DNA of 6,869 nucleotides from Azotobacter vinelandii. GTDB taxonomy: Bacteria; Pseudomonadota; Gammaproteobacteria; Pseudomonadales; Pseudomonadaceae. Numbering within the stretch: the first letter of the stretch is position 1; the number at the start of each line of letters is the position of its first letter. Made by a program: the position numbers and the translations under genes. Below the pieces are notes generated by a model. The model searched no databases. It was not told the origin of the DNA and was given only the letters and a program-made list of their open reading frames with translations. This document shows positions 1 through 5,240 of this stretch, piece by piece. The stretch lies in assembly GCF_001571105.1 (NCBI RefSeq), contig NZ_BCTD01000155.1; one strand, given 5' to 3'.

Positions 1-28
1 TGTAGACAAAAGCTTGGCGTATCGACAT
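1..28 (-). CDS. Possible 5' end of an unidentified gene, cut by the window edge
   Basis: On the minus strand an ATG at 28-26 opens a frame reading MSIRQAFVY before the window ends. A GAGG Shine-Dalgarno motif (CCTC at 36-39 on the plus strand) lies 7 bases upstream, which is good spacing. The AT-rich stretch behind it would be its promoter region. Nine residues are too few to assign a family. The evidence for a gene is only the start codon with its ribosome binding site, so this could be chance. Confidence 0.4.
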
Positions 29-189
29 ATCTTTACCTCAAAAAATAAATTGGCATTAATTATTTTTAGATAGCGCAATTTACGACAATTTTTGCTTTTT
101 TTAAGGAAAAAATTGCCATATTAAGGCTAATTACCAGAAAAAATGCCTCCAGAGAAGAAGGATTTCAGTATTTTATCATTTTAAATTAT
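29..189. other. AT-rich non-coding stretch
   Basis: This stretch is visibly much richer in A and T than the rest of the window, with runs such as a 7-T tract near 96-102. It has no open frame that looks coding. It contains a weak hairpin (arms 86-93 and 108-115, eight A/T-rich pairs). It may be the upstream regulatory region of the gene leaving the left edge, or DNA of different origin next to the IS5-type remnant. I see no confident promoter. Confidence 0.5.
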
Positions 190-565
190 TTAGTTACGGA
201 TCACAGACTCTATTAACGTAATAACGTAACCACAATAGTACGACGACGAGGCCTGCACTTCAGTGAAAGAGCAAGCCTTCTTCTCATAGCGTGTGACGAT
301 TCGCCGGTAGTACTTCACCTTGCCGAACAGGCAGCCCATCAGGCATAGCTCCTTGTAGAGATGCCAGTCGCAGGGGCGTTACTCGATGCGGTTCAGCGTC
401 CCAGGCCAGTATCGAGTGAAGCCGGTCCCAGACGCCAAGCCGGCACCAGCGGGCAAAGTGCTTGAAAACACCGATCCATGGGCCGAAGCAACGAGGAAGC
501 ACCCACCATTGAACGCCGCTGCGCAGCATCCAGAGCACTGCATCGACCAAAGCGGCGACAGTTAG
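190..565 (-). pseudogene. Decayed IS5-family transposase (N- and C-terminal parts joined, middle missing)
   Basis: Two pieces in different minus-strand frames resemble IS5-family (IS427-like two-ORF type) transposases. The upstream piece (about 565-394) reads VDAVLWMLRSGVQW, then LPRCFGPW and FKHFARWCRLGVWDRL, which is the typical N-terminal region. The downstream piece (378-190, ending in TAA at 192-190) reads DWHLYKELCLMGCLFGKVKYY then RRIVTRYEKKA, typical of the C-terminal catalytic region. The whole central DDE region is absent and the frames do not join. The third catalytic acidic residue, normally Glu in the LIECLFGK-like motif, is Gly here (LMGCLFGK). No terminal inverted repeats could be matched, so the element ends are unknown. 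It is inactive by every criterion visible. Confidence 0.75.
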
Positions 566-652
566 GAATGGACCGGATCACCGTCCCGACGAATCAGCGG
601 CGCCGGATAGGCCTGTATTAGGCGTGTTTCCCTCCAAGGACATTTTGAGGCA

Positions 653-682
653 TTGACAATGTGAACCAATCGAAAATAGCAT
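653..682 (+). promoter_or_regulatory. Candidate sigma70 promoter for the first SDR gene
   Basis: A perfect -35 hexamer TTGACA (653-658) is followed after 18 bases by TAGCAT (677-682), which matches four of six positions of TATAAT. Transcription would begin around 689, giving a leader of roughly 80 bases. An imperfect inverted repeat (661-670 GTGAACCAAT against 681-690 ATTAATTCAC, eight of ten positions pairing) overlaps the spacer and -10. The -10 is weak, which would suit an activated or repressed promoter. Confidence 0.4.
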
Positions 683-689
683 TAATTCA

Positions 690-710
690 CTATGAATGAA
701 TTATTCATAG
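690..710. promoter_or_regulatory. 21-bp operator-like palindrome
   Basis: The arms CTATGAAT (690-697) and ATTCATAG (703-710) are perfect reverse complements around the 5-base centre GAATT. The palindrome lies at or just after the expected transcription start of the candidate promoter, where a repressor would block initiation or early elongation. It could also form an 8-bp RNA hairpin, but without a T-run. Symmetry, length and position fit a dimeric regulator site; no regulator is encoded beside it except the LysR gene about 1.6 kb away. Confidence 0.45.
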
Positions 711-768
711 GAGCAAGCATTTTGACAAATGATCCATGCAGGACCGCTAACACCCAAGGAGAATCGAA

Positions 769-1560
769 ATGGATCTTGGCCTGAAAAACAAAGTGGCCGT
801 TATCACTGGCAGCAGTACGGGCATCGGCCTCACGGTGGCCGAGGGGTTGGCAACCGAAGGCGTACGCGTGGTGCTAAGCGCCCGTGGTGCCGACCGTGTT
901 ATCGTCGAAGCCGCACGTATTGCCGATACATATGGAGTCGAGACGCTAGGCGTGGCCTGTGACGTTTCGTCCAAGGAGGGTGTCGAGACACTAATTGCCG
1001 CCGTAACGGATCGTTTCGGCGGTGCCGATATTCTGATTAACAATGCTGGCACTGGCAGCAATGAAACTGTGATGCAAGCGCCTGACGAGAAGTGGCAGCA
1101 TTACTGGGACCTGCACGTCATGGCCGCCGTCCGGCTAGCGCGAGGGCTCGCTCCAGGCATGAAGATGCGCGGCGGCGGGGTGATCTTGCACAATGCCTCG
1201 ATCTGTGCGGTACAGCCACTCGGCTACGAGCCGATCTATAACGTGACCAAGGCTGCGTTGATGATGTTCTCCAAGAACCTCGCGACAGAGTTGATCAAAG
1301 ACAACATTCGCGTAAACACCGTCAACCCAGGGCTTGTCCTGACACCTGACTGGATCAAAACGGCCAAGGAGCTAACAGCAACGACAGATGGGGAATGGCA
1401 GGCCTATCTCGACAGAATTGCAGCCGAAAGTGCCGATATCAAACGCTTTGCTAATCCAGCCGAAGTGGCGGACTTCTTCGTTTTCTTGTGTTCGGAGCGG
1501 GCAAGCTACTCAGTCGGATCAACCTACTTCGTCGATGGTGGAATGCTCAAGACGGTCTGA
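769..1560 (+). CDS. Classical short-chain dehydrogenase/reductase (SDR), 263 aa
   Basis: This is an NAD(P)-dependent oxidoreductase of the classical SDR family, presumably a cytosolic tetramer that reduces a carbonyl or oxidises an alcohol; its substrate cannot be read from sequence. Visible motifs are TGSSTGIG (residues 13-20, cofactor-binding TGxxxGxG), R39 after beta-2 (hinting at NADP(H)), DV at 65-66, NNAG at 91-94, catalytic S144, Y157 and K161 (YNVTK), and NPG at 186-188. It ends with the usual STYFVDGG C-terminus. The Asn of the classical N-S-Y-K tetrad appears to be His116 (DLHVMAAVRL). Length is normal for the family. The start is supported by AAGGAG at 756-761 with 7-base spacing. 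It stands alone between transposase and regulator fragments, so it looks like a surviving cargo gene. Confidence 0.93.
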   Translation: MDLGLKNKVAVITGSSTGIGLTVAEGLATEGVRVVLSARGADRVIVEAARIADTYGVETLGVACDVSSKEGVETLIAAVTDRFGGADILINNAGTGSNETVMQAPDEKWQHYWDLHVMAAVRLARGLAPGMKMRGGGVILHNASICAVQPLGYEPIYNVTKAALMMFSKNLATELIKDNIRVNTVNPGLVLTPDWIKTAKELTATTDGEWQAYLDRIAAESADIKRFANPAEVADFFVFLCSERASYSVGSTYFVDGGMLKTV

Positions 1561-1563
1561 TCC

Positions 1564-1764
1564 TCATTCGACGCCGACAGAGGTGAACGTCTGCAAGGCG
1601 AGCAGGAAGCGGGCCGACAGCGGCAGGCTCGCTGCACCGAGCGAGCGGGCATGGGCGCCAATGGTGCCCTCCTCGATCACAGATAGACTAATGCCGTTGG
1701 CCGGGATTTTCGTCAGATGGGTCCGTACTTTCTCTACCAATGGGATGGGTGAGATGTGGCTCGC
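1564..1764 (-). pseudogene. C-terminal fragment resembling a ROK-family regulator or sugar kinase
   Basis: A minus-strand frame is open from just after a TAG at 1767-1765 to a TGA at 1566-1564, about 66 codons. It reads HISPIPLVEKVRTHL, then LSVIEEGTIGAHARSLGAASLPLSARFLL. The pattern 'GxxGAHARxLGAASLPL' is typical of the very end of ROK-family (NagC/XylR-like) proteins, where a Gly-Ala-rich helix closes the C-terminal domain. No start codon, N-terminal helix-turn-helix or kinase motifs are present upstream, so only the tail remains. It converges with the SDR, with three bases between the two stop codons. The family call rests on recognition of a short pattern only. Confidence 0.45.
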
Positions 1765-1767
1765 CTA

Positions 1768-2165
1768 CCTCATCGAAGCATGTAACGGTACGAAAGACGA
1801 CAAGCGAAGTCTCGGTCAAAAAAGCAACGGATGGATGATTCTTCAGCCTCGGCTGAACGATCAGTCCATGTGAGCGCGAAGTCGTAGTGAGGCAAGTCTT
1901 GAACGTCGAGCAATCTAGCAAATTGCCTGTATCGTCGCGCCAAGTTAGCTCAGCGACCCGCTCGAAGTTGAGTACAAACTTACCCCCGCAGCTCTTATGC
2001 TCCCTCACGGATAGGTCGCAGTCGAACATTGCAGTTGGAGCTTTTTGTTCGAATATGCCCTTGAACGTCGTACCAATAATTGGCACGACAGAGAGACCAT
2101 TCGTACCGCAGATATGCGTAAAGGCGAGTTTGTCATTCATCTCCATCGCACCGTCCCATGTGGGA
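1768..2165. other. About 400 bases with no recognisable gene
   Basis: No protein family is recognisable on either strand. A minus-strand frame without stops runs through the region and includes an internal ATG at 2147-2145, but it has no ribosome binding site and its product resembles nothing I know. It also runs on through clear IS and ROK remnants in other frames, which argues against its being a gene. Base composition is more even than in the neighbouring GC-rich genes. Two structured sequences stand out: a palindrome at 1842-1857 (TTCAGCC, 2 bases, GGCTGAA) and a larger one at 2067-2089. It is probably decayed DNA between mobile-element scraps. Confidence 0.45.
2067..2089. repeat. 23-bp near-perfect palindrome
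   Basis: The arms GTCGTACCAAT (2067-2077) and ATTGGCACGAC (2079-2089) are reverse complements at ten of eleven positions around a single central A at 2078. The only mismatch is T2071 against C2085. Because of the symmetry, frames on both strands read VVPIIGTT here. It could be a protein binding site, a recombination site or the trace of an element end. Nothing nearby decides between these. Confidence 0.5.
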
Positions 2166-2334
2166 GGCCTGGCGTCAGAACGAAACGAATCGGCAGCCCC
2201 AACGTATCGGTCAGAGCATGAGTCTTGCTGGCGAAGTCCCTCGCGAACGCCCCGGTGCCTACTGGGTGGCAGTGCTGTTGGATAAAAGCGCCGCCTGAGT
2301 GCCGGCCCGAAAAGGTCATACAGGATCGAGTCAC
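2166..2334 (-). pseudogene. Middle fragment of an IS5-family transposase
   Basis: A minus-strand frame reads FIQQHCHPVGTGAF, then ARDFASKTHALTDTLGLP and IRFVLTPG. This matches the conserved central stretch of IS5-family (IS427-like) transposase OrfB, usually 'VRAHQHxxGA...G(L/F)xTKIHALVDALGxPxRFxLTPG'. After LTPG the similarity stops abruptly and a stop follows within about nine codons. No N-terminal or C-terminal transposase part is adjacent, so this is a scrap. It covers exactly the part missing from the IS5 remnant near the left edge. Its order and orientation do not fit simple splitting of one element, so it is more likely a separate insertion. Confidence 0.6.
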
Positions 2335-2353
2335 ATCGGCTTCGAGACAAGCC

Positions 2354-3229
2354 CTATCGTCCCAAGCGTTCGCGCAGGAATTCGATGAAGCGTTGCGTCT
2401 TCGCCGGCAGCAGGCGGGTTTCGGTCATGGCATAGACCGGCTGCGGCGTGCCGTGCCATTGGGGCATGATGCGCCGCAGCTTCCCGCTCACCAGTTCATC
2501 GGCAACGATTTCTTCCGGCAGCAGAATGATGCCCATGTCGAGCGTTGCCAGGCGGCGGAGCATACCGACGCTGTTGAGCGAGAAGCGACCGCCGACCGAC
2601 ACCGTGGCGGTTTTCTTGTCATCGTGAAGTGTCCACGTACCCGCCCGCAGGATGTTGAAGCACTCATGCCGTTCCAGCTCGGCAGGTTTGCTCGGCTCAC
2701 CCGAGCGCTCAAGGTAGCCGGGCGAGGCATACAGGTACGGCGTGAGCGTAGCCAAGGTGCGTGCGATCAGTTGCGAGTTCTCGGACTCACCCATGCGGAT
2801 TGCCACGTCGAAGGGTTCGCTGACCAGATCGACCCGGCGCGGAGTCAGATCGAAGTCGAAGATGATGCCGGGATAAAGGCTGGCGAACTCGGCAATCAGC
2901 GGTGCCAGATAGGTCACGGCGAAATCCACCGGTAGCGACGCACGCAGCACGCCGCTGGGCTGGGCCAGCATTTCACCCAAATGCTCGTGCGCCAGGCGGG
3001 CCTCATCGACGATGCGCTTGCACCTCTCGAAATAAATCTGCCCGGCCTCGGTCAACTCGATCTTGCGCGTCGTGCGATGCAACAAGCGCAGTCCGATCGA
3101 CTTCTCCAGTTCGCTGATTCGCCGCGACAACGTCGAGTTTGGCATGCCCAGCGCATCTGCCGCACTGCGGAAGCCTTTGGCTTTGACGACTTCGACGAAC
3201 AAGGCCATGTCTTTCAGGTAGTCATCCAC
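2354..3229 (-). CDS. LysR-family transcriptional regulator, CrgA-like, 291 aa
   Basis: This is a DNA-binding regulator acting as a dimer or tetramer. The N-terminal winged helix-turn-helix covers about residues 5-62 (FRSAADALGMPNSTLSRRI at 20-38, then LEKSIGLRLLHRTTRKIELT). A linker helix follows (about 63-90), then a periplasmic-binding-protein-like effector domain of the CrgA type (about 91-291, with YLAPLIAEFASLYP and FDVAIRMGE). Length is normal for the family. The start is GTG at 3229-3227, supported by GGAG (CTCC at 3238-3241 on the plus strand) with 8-base spacing. An in-frame ATG seven codons later is less likely because it would cut into the first helix. It is divergent from the SDR at 3331, the classic LysR arrangement, so it probably controls that SDR/reductase operon and itself. 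The effector is unknown. Confidence 0.95.
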   Translation of the reverse strand: MDDYLKDMALFVEVVKAKGFRSAADALGMPNSTLSRRISELEKSIGLRLLHRTTRKIELTEAGQIYFERCKRIVDEARLAHEHLGEMLAQPSGVLRASLPVDFAVTYLAPLIAEFASLYPGIIFDFDLTPRRVDLVSEPFDVAIRMGESENSQLIARTLATLTPYLYASPGYLERSGEPSKPAELERHECFNILRAGTWTLHDDKKTATVSVGGRFSLNSVGMLRRLATLDMGIILLPEEIVADELVSGKLRRIMPQWHGTPQPVYAMTETRLLPAKTQRFIEFLRERLGR

Positions 3230-3330
3230 ACCGATTGCTCCAATATCGGACCAAAGCTCTCCAAAATACCATATTTATCCAGAGTGAGAAGCAGACGATG
3301 ATTCCCTCAATCGAAATCAAGGGAATCATC
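3230..3330. promoter_or_regulatory. Divergent lysR / SDR promoter region
   Basis: These 101 bases must hold the promoters of both the LysR gene (minus) and the SDR gene (plus). I see no consensus -35/-10 pair that is convincing in either direction. An AT-rich patch around 3261-3280 is the likeliest core promoter zone. Related motifs GCTCCAA (3237-3243) and GCTCTCCAA (3256-3264) sit next to each other and might be part of a regulator binding array. The right end carries the strong inverted repeat described separately. Confidence 0.5.
3297..3330 (+). promoter_or_regulatory. Perfect 11-bp inverted repeat covering the SDR ribosome binding site
   Basis: The arms GATGATTCCCT (3297-3307) and AGGGAATCATC (3320-3330) are perfect reverse complements with a 12-base loop. 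The right arm contains most of the Shine-Dalgarno sequence AAGGGA (3319-3324) and ends at the base before the ATG at 3331. In RNA this would be an 11-bp hairpin hiding the ribosome binding site. As DNA it could instead be an operator for the divergent LysR protein. The left arm holds another in-frame ATG (3298), but it has only a weak ribosome binding site. Confidence 0.6.
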
Positions 3331-4227
3331 ATGAAGCGGAACAAGCGCGTGACATGGCATCGCAACGATGCCTCGGCGTTGGATGTTGAGGACTTGCAGA
3401 TCGCCGTCGTCGGCGGCACTGGCGGTATTGGCCGCGCCTTGAGCCGGCATCTGGCTTCGCTCGGCGCCAACGTCATCGTCGTCGGGCAGAACTTCCGCGA
3501 TGCGGGTACACCCAGAATCACATTCATCCAAGCCGACCTGAGCCTGATGAATGAAGCGCAGCGTGCCGCCACGCTGTTGCCTGCGGGGACGCTGGATATG
3601 GTGATCTTCACCACCGGCATCTTCGCCGCCCCGCAACGCCAGGAAACGGCGGAAGGCATCGAGCGCGACCTGGCCGTCAGCTACTTGAGCCGACTGGTCA
3701 TCCTGCGCGCCATCGCGCCGCGGTTGGGCACGCAGCGTCCCAAGTCGTCCGTGAAGCCGCGCGTGTTCCTGATGGGCTACCCCGGCAGCGGCCAGATCGG
3801 CACGCCGGACGACCTCAACACCGAGAAATCCTACAAGGCGATGCCGGCGCACATGAACACCGTCGCCGGCAACGAAATGCTGGTGCTCGATTCGGCCCGG
3901 CGTTACCCGCACGCCACGTTCTTCGGCCTGAACCCTGGCCTTATCAAGACCAACATCCGCGACAACCTCCTCGGCAAGGACTCGCTGAAGTCGCGCGTGA
4001 TGGAGACGCTGATCGGCTGGTTCACGCCTACCGCCGACGCCTACGCCGAACGCATCGCGCCGCTGCTGCTGACGCCCGACATCGAAGGCCACAGTGGTGC
4101 GATGTTCGATAGCAAAGGCCGGGCCATCCTGCCGTCGAACGGGCTGACCGAGCCGCACATCCGCAAGTTCATGGCCGCGTCCGAGGCATTGGCGGCCCGG
4201 ACAGGCATCCAGCACACGGCTCCATAG
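3331..4227 (+). CDS. Atypical SDR-fold oxidoreductase, 298 aa
   Basis: This is an SDR-type Rossmann-fold protein, probably NAD(P)-dependent, of unknown substrate. The cofactor loop is GGTGGIG (residues 28-34), followed by DL at 69-70 (adenine contact position), TTG at 94-96 in place of NAG, and a NPGLIKT stretch typical of the strand after the active site. The region that should carry the catalytic YxxxK (about 168-182, SYKAMPAHMNTVAGNE) shows no such motif, so the catalytic apparatus is unusual or lost. The start at ATG 3331 has AAGGGA six bases upstream; ATG 3298 and a TTG further upstream are possible but poorer. A 44-base gap leads to the old-yellow-enzyme gene, so they probably formed one operon. 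Divergent LysR control is likely. Confidence 0.9.
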   Translation: MKRNKRVTWHRNDASALDVEDLQIAVVGGTGGIGRALSRHLASLGANVIVVGQNFRDAGTPRITFIQADLSLMNEAQRAATLLPAGTLDMVIFTTGIFAAPQRQETAEGIERDLAVSYLSRLVILRAIAPRLGTQRPKSSVKPRVFLMGYPGSGQIGTPDDLNTEKSYKAMPAHMNTVAGNEMLVLDSARRYPHATFFGLNPGLIKTNIRDNLLGKDSLKSRVMETLIGWFTPTADAYAERIAPLLLTPDIEGHSGAMFDSKGRAILPSNGLTEPHIRKFMAASEALAARTGIQHTAP

Positions 4228-4260
4228 AAGACAGACGCTTTTTTCCAAACACCACATCCG

Positions 4261-4264
4261 AGGA
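4261..4264 (+). promoter_or_regulatory. Ribosome binding site of the reductase pseudogene
   Basis: AGGA within CCGAGGAC lies seven bases before the ATG at 4272. It shows that the start at 4272 was once translated, which supports reading the downstream frame as a broken gene and not as a gene that begins at the later ATG at 4341. Confidence 0.6.
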
Positions 4265-4271
4265 CTTCATC

Positions 4272-4512
4272 ATGACCACCGTATTCGATTCCGTCCGCCT
4301 TGGCCGCTACACCTGCAAAACCGTCTGGTGATGGCCCCGAATGACCCGCAGCCGTGCACAGTTCGATGGCACGCCGGGCAAACTAGCCGCCACCTACTAC
4401 GCGCAGCGTGCCAGTGTCGGCCTGATCGTCGCCGAAAGTACCCAACCGTCCGATGACGGCCAGGCCTATGTGCATGTGACGCACCAGGGCAACGTGATCT
4501 ACCCAGCAGTCG
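4272..4512 (+). pseudogene. Old-yellow-enzyme family reductase, 5' fragment with two indels, cut by IS
   Basis: The frame starts MTTVFDSVRLGRYTCK and, after a gap, continues MTRSRAQFDGTP, then AATYYAQRASVGLIVAE and QPSDDGQAYVH. This is the N-terminus of NemA/XenB-like FMN alkene reductases, which reduce activated C=C bonds or nitro compounds with NAD(P)H. The expected bridge NRLVMAP is lost: one A is missing from the run at 4317-4320 and one A is extra at 4340-4341. The frame is therefore shifted for about 20 bases and hits TGA at 4329-4331 before being restored. Similarity fades after about 4476, and the IS3-type element begins at 4513. Roughly 70 of about 360 residues remain and no 3' part is seen beyond the IS, so the gene is dead. 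Confidence 0.85.
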
Positions 4513-4523
4513 TGGACACGGTT

Positions 4524-4796
4524 TCAAGCACTCATCCGGAGCTCGAAGAATTCCGGACTGATGTATCCCTGCGTGCTGTGGCGCCGCTGGCGGTTGTAGT
4601 CGACTTCGATGTATTCGAACACGGTTGCTCGCATCCGGGCACGCGTATCGAAGCGTTCCCCATGGATGCACTCAACCTTCAGACTGTGGAAGAAGCTCTC
4701 GGCACAGGCGTTGTCGTAGCAGTTGCCCTTCGCGCTCATGCTGCAGCGCAGCTGATGAGCACGGATCAGCTTCTGGTAAGCCGCCGAACAGTACTG
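4524..4796 (-). pseudogene. IS3-family OrfB transposase, C-terminal fragment
   Basis: The frame reads QYCSAAYQKLIRAHQL, then MSAKGNCYDNACAESFFHSLK, then FEYIEVDYNRQRRHSTQGYISP, ending with TGA at 4526-4524 just inside the element end. This is the end of the rve/DDE domain. The third catalytic acidic residue (Glu in NACAESFF) is kept, while the first two Asp residues and everything upstream were deleted. The fragment begins exactly at the motif that normally follows the second Asp (DxGxQY). It has no start codon of its own at the deletion point. Confidence 0.85.
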
Positions 4797-4947
4797 CCTG
4801 GTTCTGCTGTTGCTTGCTCCGCCAGCCGTAGAGCTGGGAAGGCTGCAGGCCGAATTGTTCGGCGGCCTTACCGACACCAATCCGCTCGGCCAGGGCCAGT
4901 GCCTCACCCTTGTAGGCTTGGGAGTGGCGAGTACGGGTTGGTTTCAT
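4795..4947 (-). pseudogene. IS3-family OrfA, N-terminal fragment
   Basis: Starting at ATG 4947-4945 the frame reads MKPTRTRHSQAYKGEALALA, then ERIGVGKAAEQFGLQPSQLYGWRSK, the helix-turn-helix domain (about residues 10-45) of IS3-family OrfA that binds the element ends. An in-frame ATG at 4968-4966 is an alternative start. After about residue 51 the sequence switches to orfB material in another frame, so the leucine zipper and the frameshift signal of a normal OrfA are gone. The residual frame runs on to 4672 but is not meaningful. Confidence 0.8.
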
Positions 4948-5008
4948 CGGGCTTGCCTGCCTTGCCATGGTTGATCTCGTTGCCGTGTATCGCTTAACGG
5001 GGTGTCCA

Positions 5009-5127
5009 CTGAGGCAGGGCAAGATCAACAAGCTATACAAGGCCGAGGTGACTCAAACCGAACGACCTCCGGAAAACCCTAGGCGGTCTCTTCACGCGAC
5101 GAATGGCGCACAGAGATATCGCGGACG
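5009..5127. other. Spacer between the IS element and the CoA-transferase terminator
   Basis: No gene is recognisable here. It does not continue the old-yellow-enzyme gene interrupted on the other side of the IS, so the junction between accessory DNA and the conserved chromosome probably lies at the IS end (5008/5009) or within this stretch. Confidence 0.45.
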
Positions 5128-5159
5128 AAAAAAACCGGATCGGGTTGCCCCGATCCGGT
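5128..5159 (-). terminator. Intrinsic terminator of the CoA-transferase gene
   Basis: Read on the minus strand, an 11-bp perfect stem (ACCGGATCGGG, positions 5159-5149 and 5144-5134) with a four-base loop is followed by a run of T (plus-strand A-run 5128-5134). This is a textbook Rho-independent terminator about 80 bases after the CoA-transferase stop codon. Its closeness to the accessory side suggests it marks the end of the conserved transcription unit. Confidence 0.93.
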
Positions 5160-5240
5160 CAAAGACACCGGCGCCGATCGCGGCCCCGAAGGATCGGAGG
5201 GCCGCGGCCGACTCGGCGGTCGCGAGGAAGCTTGCCCGGC

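Larger units (their letters stand above)
566..768. promoter_or_regulatory. Intergenic region upstream of the first SDR gene
   Basis: This interval separates the IS5-type remnant from the SDR start. Its left half (to about 640) has no clear coding content and may be the IS margin. Its right half becomes AT-rich and contains a possible sigma70 promoter, an inverted repeat around the -10, a 21-bp palindrome, and the ribosome binding site AAGGAG at 756-761, seven bases before the ATG. This arrangement suggests transcription into the SDR is controlled by a DNA-binding regulator. Confidence 0.55.
4513..5008 (-). mobile_element. IS3-family element with large internal deletion (496 bp)
   Basis: The ends are TGGACAC at 4513-4519 and its reverse complement GTGTCCA at 5002-5008, with partial pairing continuing inward (12 of the first 17 positions identical, including AAGC). 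TG...CA ends and two overlapping reading frames fit IS3. Inside are the start of orfA and the end of orfB, joined near 4794-4800, so the helix-turn-helix start and the transposase tail remain while the middle (an estimated 0.7 kb, given a usual length near 1.2 kb) is gone. It cannot encode a transposase but could be moved by one recognising its ends. The bases flanking the two ends do not form a target duplication, suggesting that a deletion or recombination followed insertion. Confidence 0.85.

Noticed and set aside
86..115. A/T hairpin in the left non-coding stretch
   Set aside because: Eight weak pairs with a 14-base loop in AT-rich DNA are expected by chance; no terminator context.
722..727. 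Second TTGACA close to the first SDR
   Set aside because: No acceptable -10 follows at 16-18 bases, and a start there would fall on the ribosome binding site.
1842..1857. 16-bp palindrome TTCAGCC/GGCTGAA as a terminator
   Set aside because: No T-run follows on either strand, and it lies nearly 300 bases after the SDR stop; kept only as a note within the unassigned region.
1688..2350. 220-codon minus-strand open frame
   Set aside because: It crosses the IS5-type and ROK-like remnants in the wrong frames and lacks a ribosome binding site; no part resembles a known protein.
3307..4257. 316-codon minus-strand open frame opposite the second SDR
   Set aside because: It is a shadow frame rich in Arg, Gly, His and Val, without family resemblance; the plus strand has clear SDR motifs and a ribosome binding site.
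4341..4997. 218-codon plus-strand frame starting in the reductase remnant
   Set aside because: Only the first part matches old yellow enzymes; from 4513 it reads the antisense strand of the IS3-type element. It is an accidental fusion and not evidence of a new protein.
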